This document shows, one piece after another, positions 8,271 through 16,519 of a DNA stretch of 64,000 nucleotides (positions are counted from its first letter, which is position 1; each line of letters starts with the position of its first letter). The translations under genes and the position numbers were made by a program. The stretch comes from Bradyrhizobium yuanmingense. GTDB lineage: Bacteria > Pseudomonadota > Alphaproteobacteria > Rhizobiales > Xanthobacteraceae. Under the pieces are notes generated by a model. The model made no database searches and was not told where the DNA came from. It saw only the letters and a list, made by a program, of their open reading frames with translations. Location of the stretch: the NCBI RefSeq assembly GCF_029167105.1, contig NZ_JARFML010000041.1, forward strand, positions 1-64,000. The letters run 5' to 3'.

Positions 8271-8370
8271 GCATGATCCGGAAAAGTGCGAAGCGGTTTT
8301 CCGGAAAGATCATGCGCAAACAACAAGCTAAAGCGCTACGGCGATTCATCTAAATCCCGTCGCGCTTTAG
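8271..8370. repeat. Dispersed two-hairpin intergenic repeat, copy 1
   Basis: This 100-bp element is built from two palindromes. The first has GCATGATC/GATCATGC outer arms and CGGAAAA/TTTTCCG inner arms (8271-8315). The second has CTAAAGCGC/GCGCTTTAG arms (8328-8370). The layout (hairpin, short A-rich link, hairpin) is that of a palindromic repeat I remember as very common between Bradyrhizobium genes, and it resembles the element at 22013-22118. It sits between a small gene and the hydrolase, both on the plus strand. It may act as a transcript stabiliser or terminator. Confidence 0.75.
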
Positions 8371-8394
8371 TCTGGATCGGGGGCGGCCGCGCAC

Positions 8395-9195
8395 ATGATG
8401 ACCATCGTCAAGTGGATCGCCATCCTGCTCGTGACCGTCTATCTCGCCGGTCTTCTCGTGCTGTATGTCCGCCAGCGCGAGATGCTGTTTCCGATCCCGC
8501 CCGTCGGCCGCACCGCCCCCGATGCTGCGGGCCTTCCCGAGGCCGAAGAGCATGTCCTGACCACGTCTGATGGCGAGCAGGTCATCGTCTGGCACGTGCC
8601 GGCCAAGCCCGGTCGTTCCGTGATCCTCTACTTCCACGGCAATGGCGATTTTCTCGCCGGCCGCGTCGGCCGTTTCAAGGCGATGACCGCTGACGGCACC
8701 GGCCTCGTTGCGCTGTCCTATCGCGGTTATGGCGGCTCGAGCGGGATGCCGAGCGAACAGGGCCTGCTGCGCGACGCTGCAGCCGCCTACGTATTCACCA
8801 CCGCGCGCTATGCGGCGGAACGAATCGTCGCCTGGGGCTTTTCGCTCGGGACGGGCGTCGCGGTCGCGCTCGCCTCGGAGCATCGGATTGGAAAACTCAT
8901 CCTGGAGACGCCCTATACGTCGACGGCCGACATTGCGGGGGCATCGTTCTGGTTCGTTCCGGTCCGCCTCCTGATGCGCGACCCCTTCCATTCGGACCAG
9001 CGCATGTCGCGCGTCACAGTGCCGCTGCTCGTCATGCATGGCACCAATGACCATGTCATTTCGATCGTCTTCGGAGAGCGTCTGTTCGCACTCGCCGGCG
9101 AACCCAAGCGGTTCGTTCGCATGGAGGGCGGCGGGCACGACGATCTCGATCAATATGGCGCGATCGAAACGGCGAGAGGCTTCATTGGCGGCTGA
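8395..9195 (+). CDS. Membrane-anchored alpha/beta hydrolase (ABHD13/Bem46-like)
   Basis: This 266-residue protein has one N-terminal membrane helix (about 5-25) and an alpha/beta hydrolase fold facing the periplasm or membrane surface. The HGNGD oxyanion region is at 81-85. The nucleophile is S150 in the elbow GFSLG, the acid is D219 in HGTNDHV, and the base is H248 in GGGHDDL, so the catalytic triad is complete. The family includes esterases and lipases of unknown substrate. Two ATG codons stand together at the start; either is possible. Confidence 0.85.
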   Translation: MMTIVKWIAILLVTVYLAGLLVLYVRQREMLFPIPPVGRTAPDAAGLPEAEEHVLTTSDGEQVIVWHVPAKPGRSVILYFHGNGDFLAGRVGRFKAMTADGTGLVALSYRGYGGSSGMPSEQGLLRDAAAAYVFTTARYAAERIVAWGFSLGTGVAVALASEHRIGKLILETPYTSTADIAGASFWFVPVRLLMRDPFHSDQRMSRVTVPLLVMHGTNDHVISIVFGERLFALAGEPKRFVRMEGGGHDDLDQYGAIETARGFIGG

Positions 9196-9199
9196 CCGC

Positions 9200-9523
9200 T
9201 TGGCTCAACGTTACATCCCCGCGCTCGTCGTCTCCTGCTTGACGTTTCTGCCGCAGAACGCGCTTGCGGCGACCGGCCTCGACGGTGCGGCGATGCATCA
9301 GCTCCCGGGCACGCTCGTCTCGATCTCCATGGGGGCCGTCTACATGGGAGCGCTCACCTATATCGGCAACGCGCCGAACTTCATGGTGAGCAGCATCGCC
9401 CGCGAGAACGGCGTCGCGATGCCGAGCTTCTTCGGTTATCTCCTGCGCGCCGGCGCCGTGCTGATCCCGCTGTTCCTGTTGCTGACGCTGCTGCCGGTGG
9501 CGCCGATCCTGCACTGGCATTGA
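9200..9523 (+). pseudogene. Internally deleted sodium:proton antiporter remnant
   Basis: From a TTG at 9200 the frame encodes 107 residues. The first 23 look like the signal-like N-terminus of a NhaD/CitMHS-type antiporter, and ATGLDGAAMHQLPG fits the start of the mature protein. From about residue 38 the sequence jumps to what is normally the last 65 residues of these transporters (GALTYIGNAPNFMV, then MPSFFGYLLRAGAVLIPLF). Full-length proteins have over 400 residues, so the middle is missing while the frame is kept. The product could not form a transporter core. The remnant starts five bases after the hydrolase stop. Confidence 0.6.
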
Positions 9524-9572
9524 ATCTCGCGCCTGATTTGCTACTGCTCATTCAAGCAAATGGAAGTGGTGG

Positions 9573-10670
9573 ATGAGCGCGCATAGTCCGATGCCCCGAT
9601 CGGCCTGGATCTTCCCGGGGCTGGCCGTGCTGCTGTTCGCAGCCGTCAGCGCGACGGACTATGTGTTCACGCTGTCGCTCGGCGGGCTCGCCTTCGCCGT
9701 CGTGCTCCTGGTCATCCTGTTCGGCACGGTGTTCGCCGCGGTTCATCATGCCGAGGTGATCGCGGAACGGGTCGGCGAACCCTATGGCACGCTGGTGCTG
9801 ACGCTTTCGGTGACCATCATCGAGGTCGCGCTGATCACCACAATCATGCTGGGCGAAAAGCCCGTCCCGGCACTGGCCCGCGACACCGTGTTCGCCGTGG
9901 TCATGATCGTCTGCAACGGCCTCGTCGGACTCTGCATCTTCATCGGCGGCCTGCGCTATCGCGAGCAGGGTTTTCAGCTCTCCGGCGCCAACGTCTATCT
10001 CAGCGTCCTGTTCGCGCTCGCGACCATCACGCTGATCCTGCCGAACTACACCACCACCACGCCGGGGCCGGTCTATTCGGCGGTCCAGCTCGGCTTCGTC
10101 GACGTGGTCACGCTGGCGCTGTACGGCGTGTTCCTCTATACCCAGACCGTCCTGCACAAGGACTACTTCGTGCATGACCGTGCCGTCGGCGAGGGCGGGG
10201 CGGCGCACGGGTCGGCAGGGGCACTCGTGCTCACCGTGCTGCTGCTCCTGGTCTCGCTGCTGGCGGTCGTGCTGCTTTCCAAGAAGTTCTCGCTGGTGGT
10301 CGATGCCGTGGGCGCCAGGATCGGCGCGCCACCGGCCTTCGCCGGCCTCCTGGTCGCGCTGCTGATCCTGATGCCCGAGGGCGTTGCGGCCGTCGCGGCG
10401 GCGCGCAAAAACGACCTCCAGAAGAGCATCAACCTCGCTCTGGGATCGTCGCTGGCGACCATCGGCCTGACCATTCCTGCCGTCGGCGTCGCCACCTATG
10501 CGCTCGACAAGGAGCTCGAGCTCGGCCTCGGCGCCCAGGGCAGCGTGCTCCTGCTGCTGACCTTCTTCCTGAGCATGCTGACCTTCGGTACGGGCAGGAC
10601 CAATGTCCTGTTCGGCCTGGTGCACATGGTGGTATTTGCCGTCTACGTGTTCATGGTTTTCGTACCCTAG
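9573..10670 (+). CDS. ChaA-type calcium(sodium):proton antiporter
   Basis: This 365-residue inner-membrane protein has about eleven hydrophobic helices in two related halves. The first half has the alpha-repeat signature HHAEVIAERVGEPYGTLVLT with the key acidic residue in SVTIIEVALI. The second half has LILMPEGVAAVAAARKNDLQ and NLALGSSLATIGLTIPAV. These are diagnostic of the CaCA superfamily ChaA branch, which exports Ca2+ or Na+ in exchange for protons. A hydrophilic link (residues about 195-210) separates the halves. A cupin gene follows 12 bases downstream and may be co-transcribed. Confidence 0.9.
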   Translation: MSAHSPMPRSAWIFPGLAVLLFAAVSATDYVFTLSLGGLAFAVVLLVILFGTVFAAVHHAEVIAERVGEPYGTLVLTLSVTIIEVALITTIMLGEKPVPALARDTVFAVVMIVCNGLVGLCIFIGGLRYREQGFQLSGANVYLSVLFALATITLILPNYTTTTPGPVYSAVQLGFVDVVTLALYGVFLYTQTVLHKDYFVHDRAVGEGGAAHGSAGALVLTVLLLLVSLLAVVLLSKKFSLVVDAVGARIGAPPAFAGLLVALLILMPEGVAAVAAARKNDLQKSINLALGSSLATIGLTIPAVGVATYALDKELELGLGAQGSVLLLLTFFLSMLTFGTGRTNVLFGLVHMVVFAVYVFMVFVP

Positions 10671-10682
10671 AAGGAGCTCCCA

Positions 10683-10967
10683 GTGCTTGCCGCCAAGTCC
10701 GAGGTTCAGATCGACAACGAAGAGGTCCGGGTGACCGAATGGCGGCTTGCGCCCGGCAGCGCCACCGGCCATCACACCCATGGCATGGACTATGTGATCG
10801 TTCCGGTCGCCGCCGGCGAGATGACCATCGTCGCGCCCAATGGCGAAAGGTCCAAGGCGCAGCTTGCCGCCGGGAAATCCTATTTCCGCAAGGCCGGCGT
10901 CCAGCATGACGTACTTAACGAAACCTCAACTGAGATCGTGTTCCTTGAAATTGAGCTGAAACGCTAG
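10683..10967 (+). CDS. Small cupin-domain protein
   Basis: This 94-residue single-domain cupin starts at GTG 10683, well placed after AAGGAG. The metal-binding cupin motif is visible as GHHTHGMDYVIVPVAAGEM (motif 1) with a second His in AGVQHDVLNET (motif 2). The protein is cytoplasmic, with no signal. Such small cupins are often sensor or isomerase-like proteins, but the substrate cannot be told. It is likely translated from the same transcript as the ChaA-type antiporter. Confidence 0.8.
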   Translation: MLAAKSEVQIDNEEVRVTEWRLAPGSATGHHTHGMDYVIVPVAAGEMTIVAPNGERSKAQLAAGKSYFRKAGVQHDVLNETSTEIVFLEIELKR

Positions 10968-11060
10968 GGTCTCACCACCGTTTGCCATCGATCCGTCGCA
11001 GTTGATCCCTCACAATGCCCTAAAGTTCCCGCATCAGGTCGCGCGGGGAGTGTGGTCGGA

Positions 11061-11966
11061 ATGCTGAAATACCTCGCAAAAATTTCGATGGATATTTTCC
11101 CCTCGGTGCTCGCGACGATCATCGGGGCCTACATCGTCAATCATTACATCAACGCCAAGCCGGCCGCCGACACCCCAGCCGCCGTGACCGCGCCTGCCCA
11201 GACCGGCAGCGACGGCAAACCCACCGATACCGCCAACCTTCCCGCCCCCGGCGTCAAGGCCAAGGGCATCCCCGAGAAGAGCGTGACGGACAAGGCGGCG
11301 GTCGAGAAGCCGGCCGATCATCCGCCGGCCGCCGAGACCAAGGCCGCAGACGTGGCTCCCGCTGAGACCGGCCCGCGCGGCCGTCCCTCTGCCCGCGACA
11401 AGGCCGCGGCGAAATCCGCACCGGCTGCTTCTGCTCCCGTGGTTGAGGCCAATTCGGCCCCGACGGCGGCTTCCCCGGCTCCCGACGCCAACGATCTGGC
11501 GCGTGCTGCGATCGAGCGCCTGCGCAAGTCGCCCGAGGGCAAGGCTGCCGAGGCCAGGTCGTCGGAAACCAAGCCTGCCGAGGCTCGCGCGTCGGAGACC
11601 AAGCCGGCTGAGCCTGCGGTGCGGGACGCCGCCCGCACGCCGGAGGCCCCGCGGGTCGTGAATGTGGAGCCGTCCCCGGTCCGTCCGCTGCCGCCGCCGA
11701 TCAATGTCTCGACGCCCTCACCCGAGGCCTATGGCAATGGGGGCTCCAATCCGCCCTACACGGCCTCGATCGGCAATGACGATCCGAATCGGGTGACGCC
11801 GCCGGCCGACATTCCCGTGCCGATCATCGCGCCGCCGCTCGACCTGCGTGCCGATGCGGGCGCCGCCCTGCCGCGGCCGAAGAAGACCAATGTCGCCGAC
11901 GAGATGCTGTCGGGCATGAAGTCGATGTTTAACGCCGTTCTGCCCAAGAACGCCACGCCCGACTAG
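11061..11966 (+). CDS. Ala/Pro-rich membrane-anchored protein of unknown function
   Basis: I do not recognise a family. The 301-residue product has one N-terminal membrane helix (about residues 10-30: FPSVLATIIGAYIVNHYI) and then a long low-complexity Ala/Pro/Lys/Glu region with near-repeats (EARSSETKPAEARASETKPAE, about 165-185). It ends in a short conserved-looking segment (NVADEMLSGMKSMFNAVLPK). The ATG at 11061 is chosen because GGGGAG lies ten bases upstream; a GTG at 11052 is too close to it. The layout suggests a periplasmic spacer or scaffold protein. The repeats and composition give no enzymatic motif. Confidence 0.75.
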   Translation: MLKYLAKISMDIFPSVLATIIGAYIVNHYINAKPAADTPAAVTAPAQTGSDGKPTDTANLPAPGVKAKGIPEKSVTDKAAVEKPADHPPAAETKAADVAPAETGPRGRPSARDKAAAKSAPAASAPVVEANSAPTAASPAPDANDLARAAIERLRKSPEGKAAEARSSETKPAEARASETKPAEPAVRDAARTPEAPRVVNVEPSPVRPLPPPINVSTPSPEAYGNGGSNPPYTASIGNDDPNRVTPPADIPVPIIAPPLDLRADAGAALPRPKKTNVADEMLSGMKSMFNAVLPKNATPD

Positions 11967-11992
11967 AGCTCCGCTCAGCCTCCGCCAAACCG

Positions 11993-12643
11993 TCAGCCGC
12001 CGACGCGAGCGAGACCGCTGCGGGCGGGTTCGTCGCGTGGACGAAGCGCAACCGCCTTGGTGTAGGACGCCGCCGCCTTGGCCTTGTCGCCCAGCCGCTC
12101 ATAGGCCTGACCGCGCGCGGTCCAGACCTGGGCGTTGTTCGGATCGGCCTCGGAGGCTTCATCGAGATCGGCTGCGGCCTCCTTGACCTTGCCGAGCGCG
12201 AGATAGCTGTTGGCGCGGCCGAGCAGCGGCTCGGCCTTTTGCGGGTTGAGTCCGCTGGCGGCACTGAAATCGGCGATCGCGAAGTCGTGCTGGTTGTTGC
12301 CCTGGTAGATCAGGGCGCGGCCATAGAGCGCCTGCGCATTGTAGGGATCGAGGCCAACCGCGCGATTGAACTCGTCGAGCGCTGCCGCGGTCTCGCCCGA
12401 CCTCGCCAGGGACTGAGCCTTCGCCGTATGGGCCTGGGCTTCGGTGACGTTGCCGGCGCTCACTGCGCTCTCGGCCGGCGCGGCGGCCTTGGGGGCCTCC
12501 TGCGGCTTGTCCTTCTCCGGCATCAGCGATCCCAGATCGAACGAGCAGCCGCCCAGCACGATCCCCGTCAGGGCCGCCGCGAGCGGCGGCTGCCAGATCC
12601 GGCGCCGTCGCGGAAGGCCGCGCTGGGAGAAAGGGGAGGCCAT
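11993..12643 (-). CDS. TPR-repeat lipoprotein
   Basis: This 216-residue protein has a lipoprotein signal with lipobox LGGC (Cys33), so it should be anchored in the outer or inner membrane facing the periplasm. From residue about 70 it carries four tetratricopeptide repeats (for example AALDEFNRAVGLDPYNAQAL, AIADFSAASGLNPQKAEPL, AAADLDEASEADPNNAQVW, AAASYTKAVALRPRDEPAR). TPR lipoproteins act as protein-interaction adaptors in envelope complexes; the partner is unknown. It is convergent with the Ala/Pro-rich gene at 11061, with 26 bases between the stops. Confidence 0.88.
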   Translation of the reverse strand: MASPFSQRGLPRRRRIWQPPLAAALTGIVLGGCSFDLGSLMPEKDKPQEAPKAAAPAESAVSAGNVTEAQAHTAKAQSLARSGETAAALDEFNRAVGLDPYNAQALYGRALIYQGNNQHDFAIADFSAASGLNPQKAEPLLGRANSYLALGKVKEAAADLDEASEADPNNAQVWTARGQAYERLGDKAKAAASYTKAVALRPRDEPARSGLARVGG

Positions 12644-12693
12644 CTACGGTTGGCTCGCGCTAGAGCTTGATCCGACAAGTCCTCAAAACAATA

Positions 12694-12714
12694 ACGCGGG
12701 CCTGGGGCCCGCGT
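12694..12714 (-). terminator. Rho-independent terminator of rpsU
   Basis: A nine-base perfect stem (ACGCGGGCC with GGCCCGCGT) with a three-base loop is followed, in the minus direction, by a T-rich stretch (complement of 12684-12693). It lies 31 bases after the rpsU stop, in the expected position and orientation. Confidence 0.8.
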
Positions 12715-12744
12715 CATCGAAAACTAGAGTCTCGCTGAATCGGC

Positions 12745-13041
12745 TCAGCGCGGTCCGCGCGGACCTGCGCCGGGACCGCCACGACCGCCGCGATCACCGC
12801 CCGGGCCGGCGCCGAACACCGGCTTCGGCTTCATCGGCAGCAGGCCTTCGCGCTGCAGCTTCTTGCGGGCCAGCTTGCGCGCGCGGCGCACGGCCTCGGC
12901 CTTTTCGCGGGCCTTCTTCTCGGAGGGCTTCTCGTAGTGACCGCGGAGCTTCATCTCGCGGAAAATTCCCTCGCGCTGCATCTTCTTCTTCAGCGCCTTG
13001 AGGGCTTGATCAACATTGTTATCGCGAACGAGAACCTGCAC
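12745..13041 (-). CDS. rpsU: 30S ribosomal protein S21
   Basis: This 98-residue protein begins MQVLVRDNNVDQALKALKKK, the hallmark of S21, followed by the helical basic region (KLRGHYEKPSEKKAREKAEA, RRARKLARKKLQREG). S21 binds the small ribosomal subunit near the anti-Shine-Dalgarno region and helps initiation. E. coli S21 has about 70 residues. The extra C-terminal 27 residues are a Gly/Pro/Arg tail (GPGGDRGGRGGPGAGPRGPR), an alphaproteobacterial-style extension. It is a single gene with its own terminator. Confidence 0.95.
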   Translation of the reverse strand: MQVLVRDNNVDQALKALKKKMQREGIFREMKLRGHYEKPSEKKAREKAEAVRRARKLARKKLQREGLLPMKPKPVFGAGPGGDRGGRGGPGAGPRGPR

Positions 13042-13302
13042 GCGGCATCCTCTTCAGGTGGATCGGATTTGAATTCTGGTAAGTCAAAGGGGATGGCGAA
13101 ACGCGCAAGCCCTTAACCTTGAGCGCGCGGATGTATCAGACAAAACCGCAGATGTCCACCGGCCCAGCGGGTTTTTGGGCCAAGTTCGGCCATTAAATGC
13201 GGCGAAAACACCTCCATGCGGCCCCGATTTGGGCGGTTTGGCGCCGAGAACGGGGCCGCGCCGGAACTTCGTTCTGGAATCTTTTGCAATGAGGGGACCA
13301 CA
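13042..13302. other. Divergent intergenic region between rpsU and the aquaporin gene
   Basis: About 260 bases hold the two divergent promoters. I see no further gene and no strong palindrome. Frames that extend the aquaporin upstream into this region lack family support. Confidence 0.4.
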
Positions 13303-14025
13303 ATGGACGTCAAAAAATATGCTGCCGAAGCCATCGGCACCTTCTGGCTCACATTCGCGGGCTGCGGAAGCGCGGTGATCGCCGCCGGCTTCCCGCAGGT
13401 CGGGATCGGGCTGGTCGGCGTGTCCCTGGCCTTTGGATTGAGCGTCGTCACCATGGCCTACGCGATCGGCCATATCTCCGGCTGCCATCTCAACCCGGCC
13501 GTCACGGTCGGTCTTGCCGCCGGTGGCCGTTTTCCGGCGGGGCAGGTTCTGCCTTACATCGTCGCTCAGGTGGCGGGCGCGATCATTGCCGCCTGGCTGC
13601 TCTATGTCATTGCGAGCGGAGCGCCCGGCTTCGACGTCGGCAAGGGCTTTGCCTCCAACGGCTATGGCGCGCATTCGCCCGGCCAGTACAGCATGATCGT
13701 GTGCTTCCTCACCGAGGTGGTGATGACCATGATGTTCCTGTTCATCATCATGGGGGCGACCCATGGGCGCGCGCCGGCGGGATTTGCACCGCTGGCGATC
13801 GGGCTCGCGCTGGTGATGATCCACCTCGTCAGCATTCCCGTCACCAACACCTCGGTGAACCCGGCGCGCAGCACCGGCCCGGCGTTGTTCGTCGGCGGCT
13901 GGGCGGTGTCGCAGCTGTGGCTGTTCTGGGTCGCGCCGCTGATCGGCGGCGCGCTCGGCGGGGTGATCTATCGCTGGCTCAGCGAGGAGCCCACCGGCAT
14001 CGTTGCGGGCGTGAAGACGGCGTAA
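13303..14025 (+). CDS. aqpZ: Aquaporin Z-type water channel
   Basis: This 240-residue inner-membrane channel has six helices and the two half-helix loops with NPA boxes: HLNPAVT at 63-69 and SVNPARS at 184-190. The residues after the boxes (the RS pattern and small side chains) fit water-selective aquaporins rather than glycerol channels. The ATG at 13303 is chosen because GAGGGG lies at good spacing and homologues start with MDVKKYAAEA-like sequence; longer frames begin inside the promoter. It mediates fast osmotic water flow. It is convergent with purK, sharing a terminator hairpin. Confidence 0.93.
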   Translation: MDVKKYAAEAIGTFWLTFAGCGSAVIAAGFPQVGIGLVGVSLAFGLSVVTMAYAIGHISGCHLNPAVTVGLAAGGRFPAGQVLPYIVAQVAGAIIAAWLLYVIASGAPGFDVGKGFASNGYGAHSPGQYSMIVCFLTEVVMTMMFLFIIMGATHGRAPAGFAPLAIGLALVMIHLVSIPVTNTSVNPARSTGPALFVGGWAVSQLWLFWVAPLIGGALGGVIYRWLSEEPTGIVAGVKTA

Positions 14026-14043
14026 CTAATCACAATCACCCGG

Positions 14044-14071
14044 CGGGATTGCAGCTCTTGCTGCGATCCCG
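14044..14071. terminator. Bidirectional terminator hairpin between aqpZ and purK
   Basis: CGGGATTGCAG and CTGCGATCCCG form an 11-base stem with one G-T wobble and a six-base loop. The hairpin lies in the 46 bases between the two convergent stops and directly abuts the purK stop. No long T-run is present on either side. Confidence 0.6.
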
Positions 14072-15178
14072 TCACTTGTCCCGGGGCGGCCTGACTTCGG
14101 TCACGTGGCCCATCTTGCGCCCGGGGCGCGGCGCGCCCTTGCCGTAGATGTGCACGGTCGCGCCCGGCACGCTCAGCCACTTTTCGTAATCGTTGATCTC
14201 GTCGCCGATCAAATTGGTCATGGTGACGACCTCGCCGTGGCGCACCGGCTTGCCGAGCGGCCAGCCGGCGATGGCACGGATGTGCTGCTCGAACTGCGAG
14301 ACGGAGGCGCCGTCGAGCGTCCAGTGCCCGGAATTGTGCACGCGCGGCGCGATCTCGTTGACCAGCACCTTCGGTCCGTTGCCGCCTGCCAGCACGAACA
14401 TTTCGACCGCGAGCACGCCGACATAGTCGAGCGCGCTTGCGATTTTGCTCGCGATGCTGCGCGCCTCCTCGGCGAGCGCGTCAGGGATCGGCGCGGGCGC
14501 ACGCGATATCTTCAGGATGTGGTCGCGGTGCTCGTTCTCGGTGACGTCGAAGCACTCGACCTCGCCCGTGGCCGCGCGCGCGGCGATCACGGAGATCTCG
14601 CGCTCGTAGGGCACGAAGGCCTCCAGGATCGCCGATTTGGTGGCGAGGCTGGTCCACACTTTCGCGATGTCGTCGCCCTCGCGGATGATGGCCTGGCCCT
14701 TGCCGTCATAGCCGAAGCGGCGGGTCTTCAGCACCGCCGGAAGGCCGATCCTGGCGATCGCCTCGCGCAGCGAGGAGACGGAGGTGACGTCGGCGTAGGC
14801 GGCAGTGCCGATCCCGAGCTTCGTCACGAAATCCTTCTCGGCGAGCCGGTCCTGGGTCGTTTCGAGGATCTTGCGGTTGGGCAGCACCGGGCGGCGCGCG
14901 TCCAATACCAGCGCGGCTGCCGCCGGCACGTTCTCGAATTCGTAGGTGATGACGTCGACATCATGCGCGAACAATTCGAGCGCCTCGACGTCGGCATATT
15001 CGGCGCAGGTCGCGTTCAGCACGACGTCGAAGGCCGGCGAATCCGGATCGGGCGAGAACACCTGGCAGCGCAGGCCGAGTCGCGCCGCGGCCATGGCAAG
15101 CATCCGGCCCAATTGTCCGCCGCCGAGGATTCCGATGGTGTCACCGGGCTTCAGCTTCACGTGCCTGGTGTCAGTCAC
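14072..15178 (-). CDS. purK: N5-carboxyaminoimidazole ribonucleotide synthase
   Basis: This 368-residue ATP-grasp enzyme converts AIR plus bicarbonate and ATP to N5-CAIR in purine synthesis. It starts with a phosphate-binding glycine loop (GILGGGQLGRMLAMAAARLG) and has typical PurK blocks such as TYEFENVP, RRFGYDGKGQ and NEIAPRVHNSGHWT. The start codon is GTG at 15176-15178, overlapping the purE stop (GTGA), which implies translational coupling. Together with PurE it supplies CAIR. Confidence 0.96.
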   Translation of the reverse strand: MTDTRHVKLKPGDTIGILGGGQLGRMLAMAAARLGLRCQVFSPDPDSPAFDVVLNATCAEYADVEALELFAHDVDVITYEFENVPAAAALVLDARRPVLPNRKILETTQDRLAEKDFVTKLGIGTAAYADVTSVSSLREAIARIGLPAVLKTRRFGYDGKGQAIIREGDDIAKVWTSLATKSAILEAFVPYEREISVIAARAATGEVECFDVTENEHRDHILKISRAPAPIPDALAEEARSIASKIASALDYVGVLAVEMFVLAGGNGPKVLVNEIAPRVHNSGHWTLDGASVSQFEQHIRAIAGWPLGKPVRHGEVVTMTNLIGDEINDYEKWLSVPGATVHIYGKGAPRPGRKMGHVTEVRPPRDK

Positions 15179-15663
15179 GCCTTGTCCTCCGGCCGCTCGG
15201 CGACCGCCTCGGTCTGGGCCTTGCGCCAGGCGGCGAGGCGATCCGACAGGGCCGGGTCGGACAATGCCAGCACAGCGGCTGCCAGCAGCGCGGCATTGAT
15301 CGCGCCGGCCTTGCCGATGGCGAGGGTGCCGACCGGAATGCCCGCGGGCATCTGGACGATCGAATAGAGCGAATCGACGCCCTTGAGTGTCTTGGATTCG
15401 ACGGGAACGCCAAACACCGGGAGTTCCGTCAGGGCCGCCGTCATGCCGGGCAGATGGGCCGCGCCACCGGCGCCGGCGATGATAATCTTGTAACCTGCGG
15501 CCTTGGCACCCTTGGCGAATGCGAACAGCCGGTCGGGCGTGCGGTGGGCCGAGACGATGCGGCTGTCGGCAGCAATGCCGAGCGCGTCAAGCGTGTCGGC
15601 GGCGTGCCGCATCGTGTCCCAGTCCGATTGGCTTCCCATGATGATGGCGATCGGCGCGGTCAT
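15175..15663 (-). CDS. purE: N5-carboxyaminoimidazole ribonucleotide mutase
   Basis: This 162-residue PurE converts N5-CAIR to CAIR. Conserved blocks are IIMGSQSDWDTM (phosphate site), SAHRTPDRLF (catalytic His region) and GAGGAAHLPGM, with FGVPVESKTLKGVDSLYSIVQMPAGIPV downstream. The ATG at 15663 gives the standard class I length; longer frames are not supported. It is the first gene of the purE-purK operon, overlapping purK by four bases. Confidence 0.96.
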   Translation of the reverse strand: MTAPIAIIMGSQSDWDTMRHAADTLDALGIAADSRIVSAHRTPDRLFAFAKGAKAAGYKIIIAGAGGAAHLPGMTAALTELPVFGVPVESKTLKGVDSLYSIVQMPAGIPVGTLAIGKAGAINAALLAAAVLALSDPALSDRLAAWRKAQTEAVAERPEDKA

Positions 15664-15856
15664 GACGTCAATTGTGCCCAGAAAAACAGAGAGATAGGCC
15701 AGATTAATGATTCCGGCCGGCGGCTCGCAAGGCGGTGGCAAGGAGAAGGGAATCCACTATCCTGTCTTGGTGAATCCCCGCAAGCCTTCATTGAGCAGGA
15801 TGCCCATGAAGAAACCGAAAAGGGCGAGCCCTGCGAAGGCCAGAAAGGGCCGGAAC

Positions 15857-16519
15857 ATGAGCGCCGCCCGATCCAAAGCCGTTTCGAGCCGCGCGGCCAA
15901 ACCGGCCTTGCGCAGAGCGCCGGCTGCCGATGACGGCAAGGCGATCATCCGCGGCCTCAGGAGCAAGCTCAAGGCGGCACTGCTGCGGATCTCGGAGCTC
16001 GAGGCGGCCGCCGATACCGATTTCCTGCTCGGGATTCCCAACCGGCGCGGTTTCGAGCGCGAGCTCGCGCGCGCCATCGCCTATATGAAGCGCTATCGTG
16101 CCAGCGGGGCGCTGATCGTGCTCGACGTCGATCGGCTGAAGCCGATCAACGATTCCTTCGGTCATGCCGCCGGCGATGAGGTGCTCAGGGCGATCGTCGC
16201 CACGCTGACGCGACAGGTGCGCGCCTCCGACGTGGTCGGCCGGCTCGGGGGCGACGAGTTCGCGCTGCTGCTCTGGAATCTCAGCGAGACCGATGCCAAG
16301 GCGAAGGCCGCGGCCTTGGAGCAGGCGATCGACGAATTGTCATTCGTTTTTCGCGGCCAGCACGTGACCGCGGGCGCCTCGGCCGGCGTCGCGCTGCTCG
16401 GTCCGCAATCCGCTGCAGGCCGCGCCCTGGAGGAGGCGGATGCGGCCATGTATGTGCGCAAGGCGAGCCGCCGGCACGAGGTGGCGGATCAGGCTGGTCG
16501 GCGGCGAGCGCTAGTCTAG
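15857..16519 (+). CDS. Diguanylate cyclase (GGDEF protein)
   Basis: This protein of about 220 residues has a short basic N-terminus, a coiled-coil-like helix (about 30-53) and one GGDEF domain. The catalytic motif is intact: LGGDEFALLL with GGDEF at about residues 131-135, preceded by LDVDRLKPINDSFGH. It should make cyclic di-GMP from GTP. An RxxD inhibitory site is not evident at the expected place before the motif. The ATG at 15857 follows AAAGGG; ATGs at 15800 and 15806 would add a basic tail. No sensor domain is visible. The stop overlaps the convergent small gene at 16516. Confidence 0.88.
   Translation: MSAARSKAVSSRAAKPALRRAPAADDGKAIIRGLRSKLKAALLRISELEAAADTDFLLGIPNRRGFERELARAIAYMKRYRASGALIVLDVDRLKPINDSFGHAAGDEVLRAIVATLTRQVRASDVVGRLGGDEFALLLWNLSETDAKAKAAALEQAIDELSFVFRGQHVTAGASAGVALLGPQSAAGRALEEADAAMYVRKASRRHEVADQAGRRRALV

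Noticed and set aside
13216..13302. Longer start for the aquaporin
   Set aside because: The added residues come from the promoter region and are not hydrophobic or conserved; the ATG at 13303 has a clear ribosome site.
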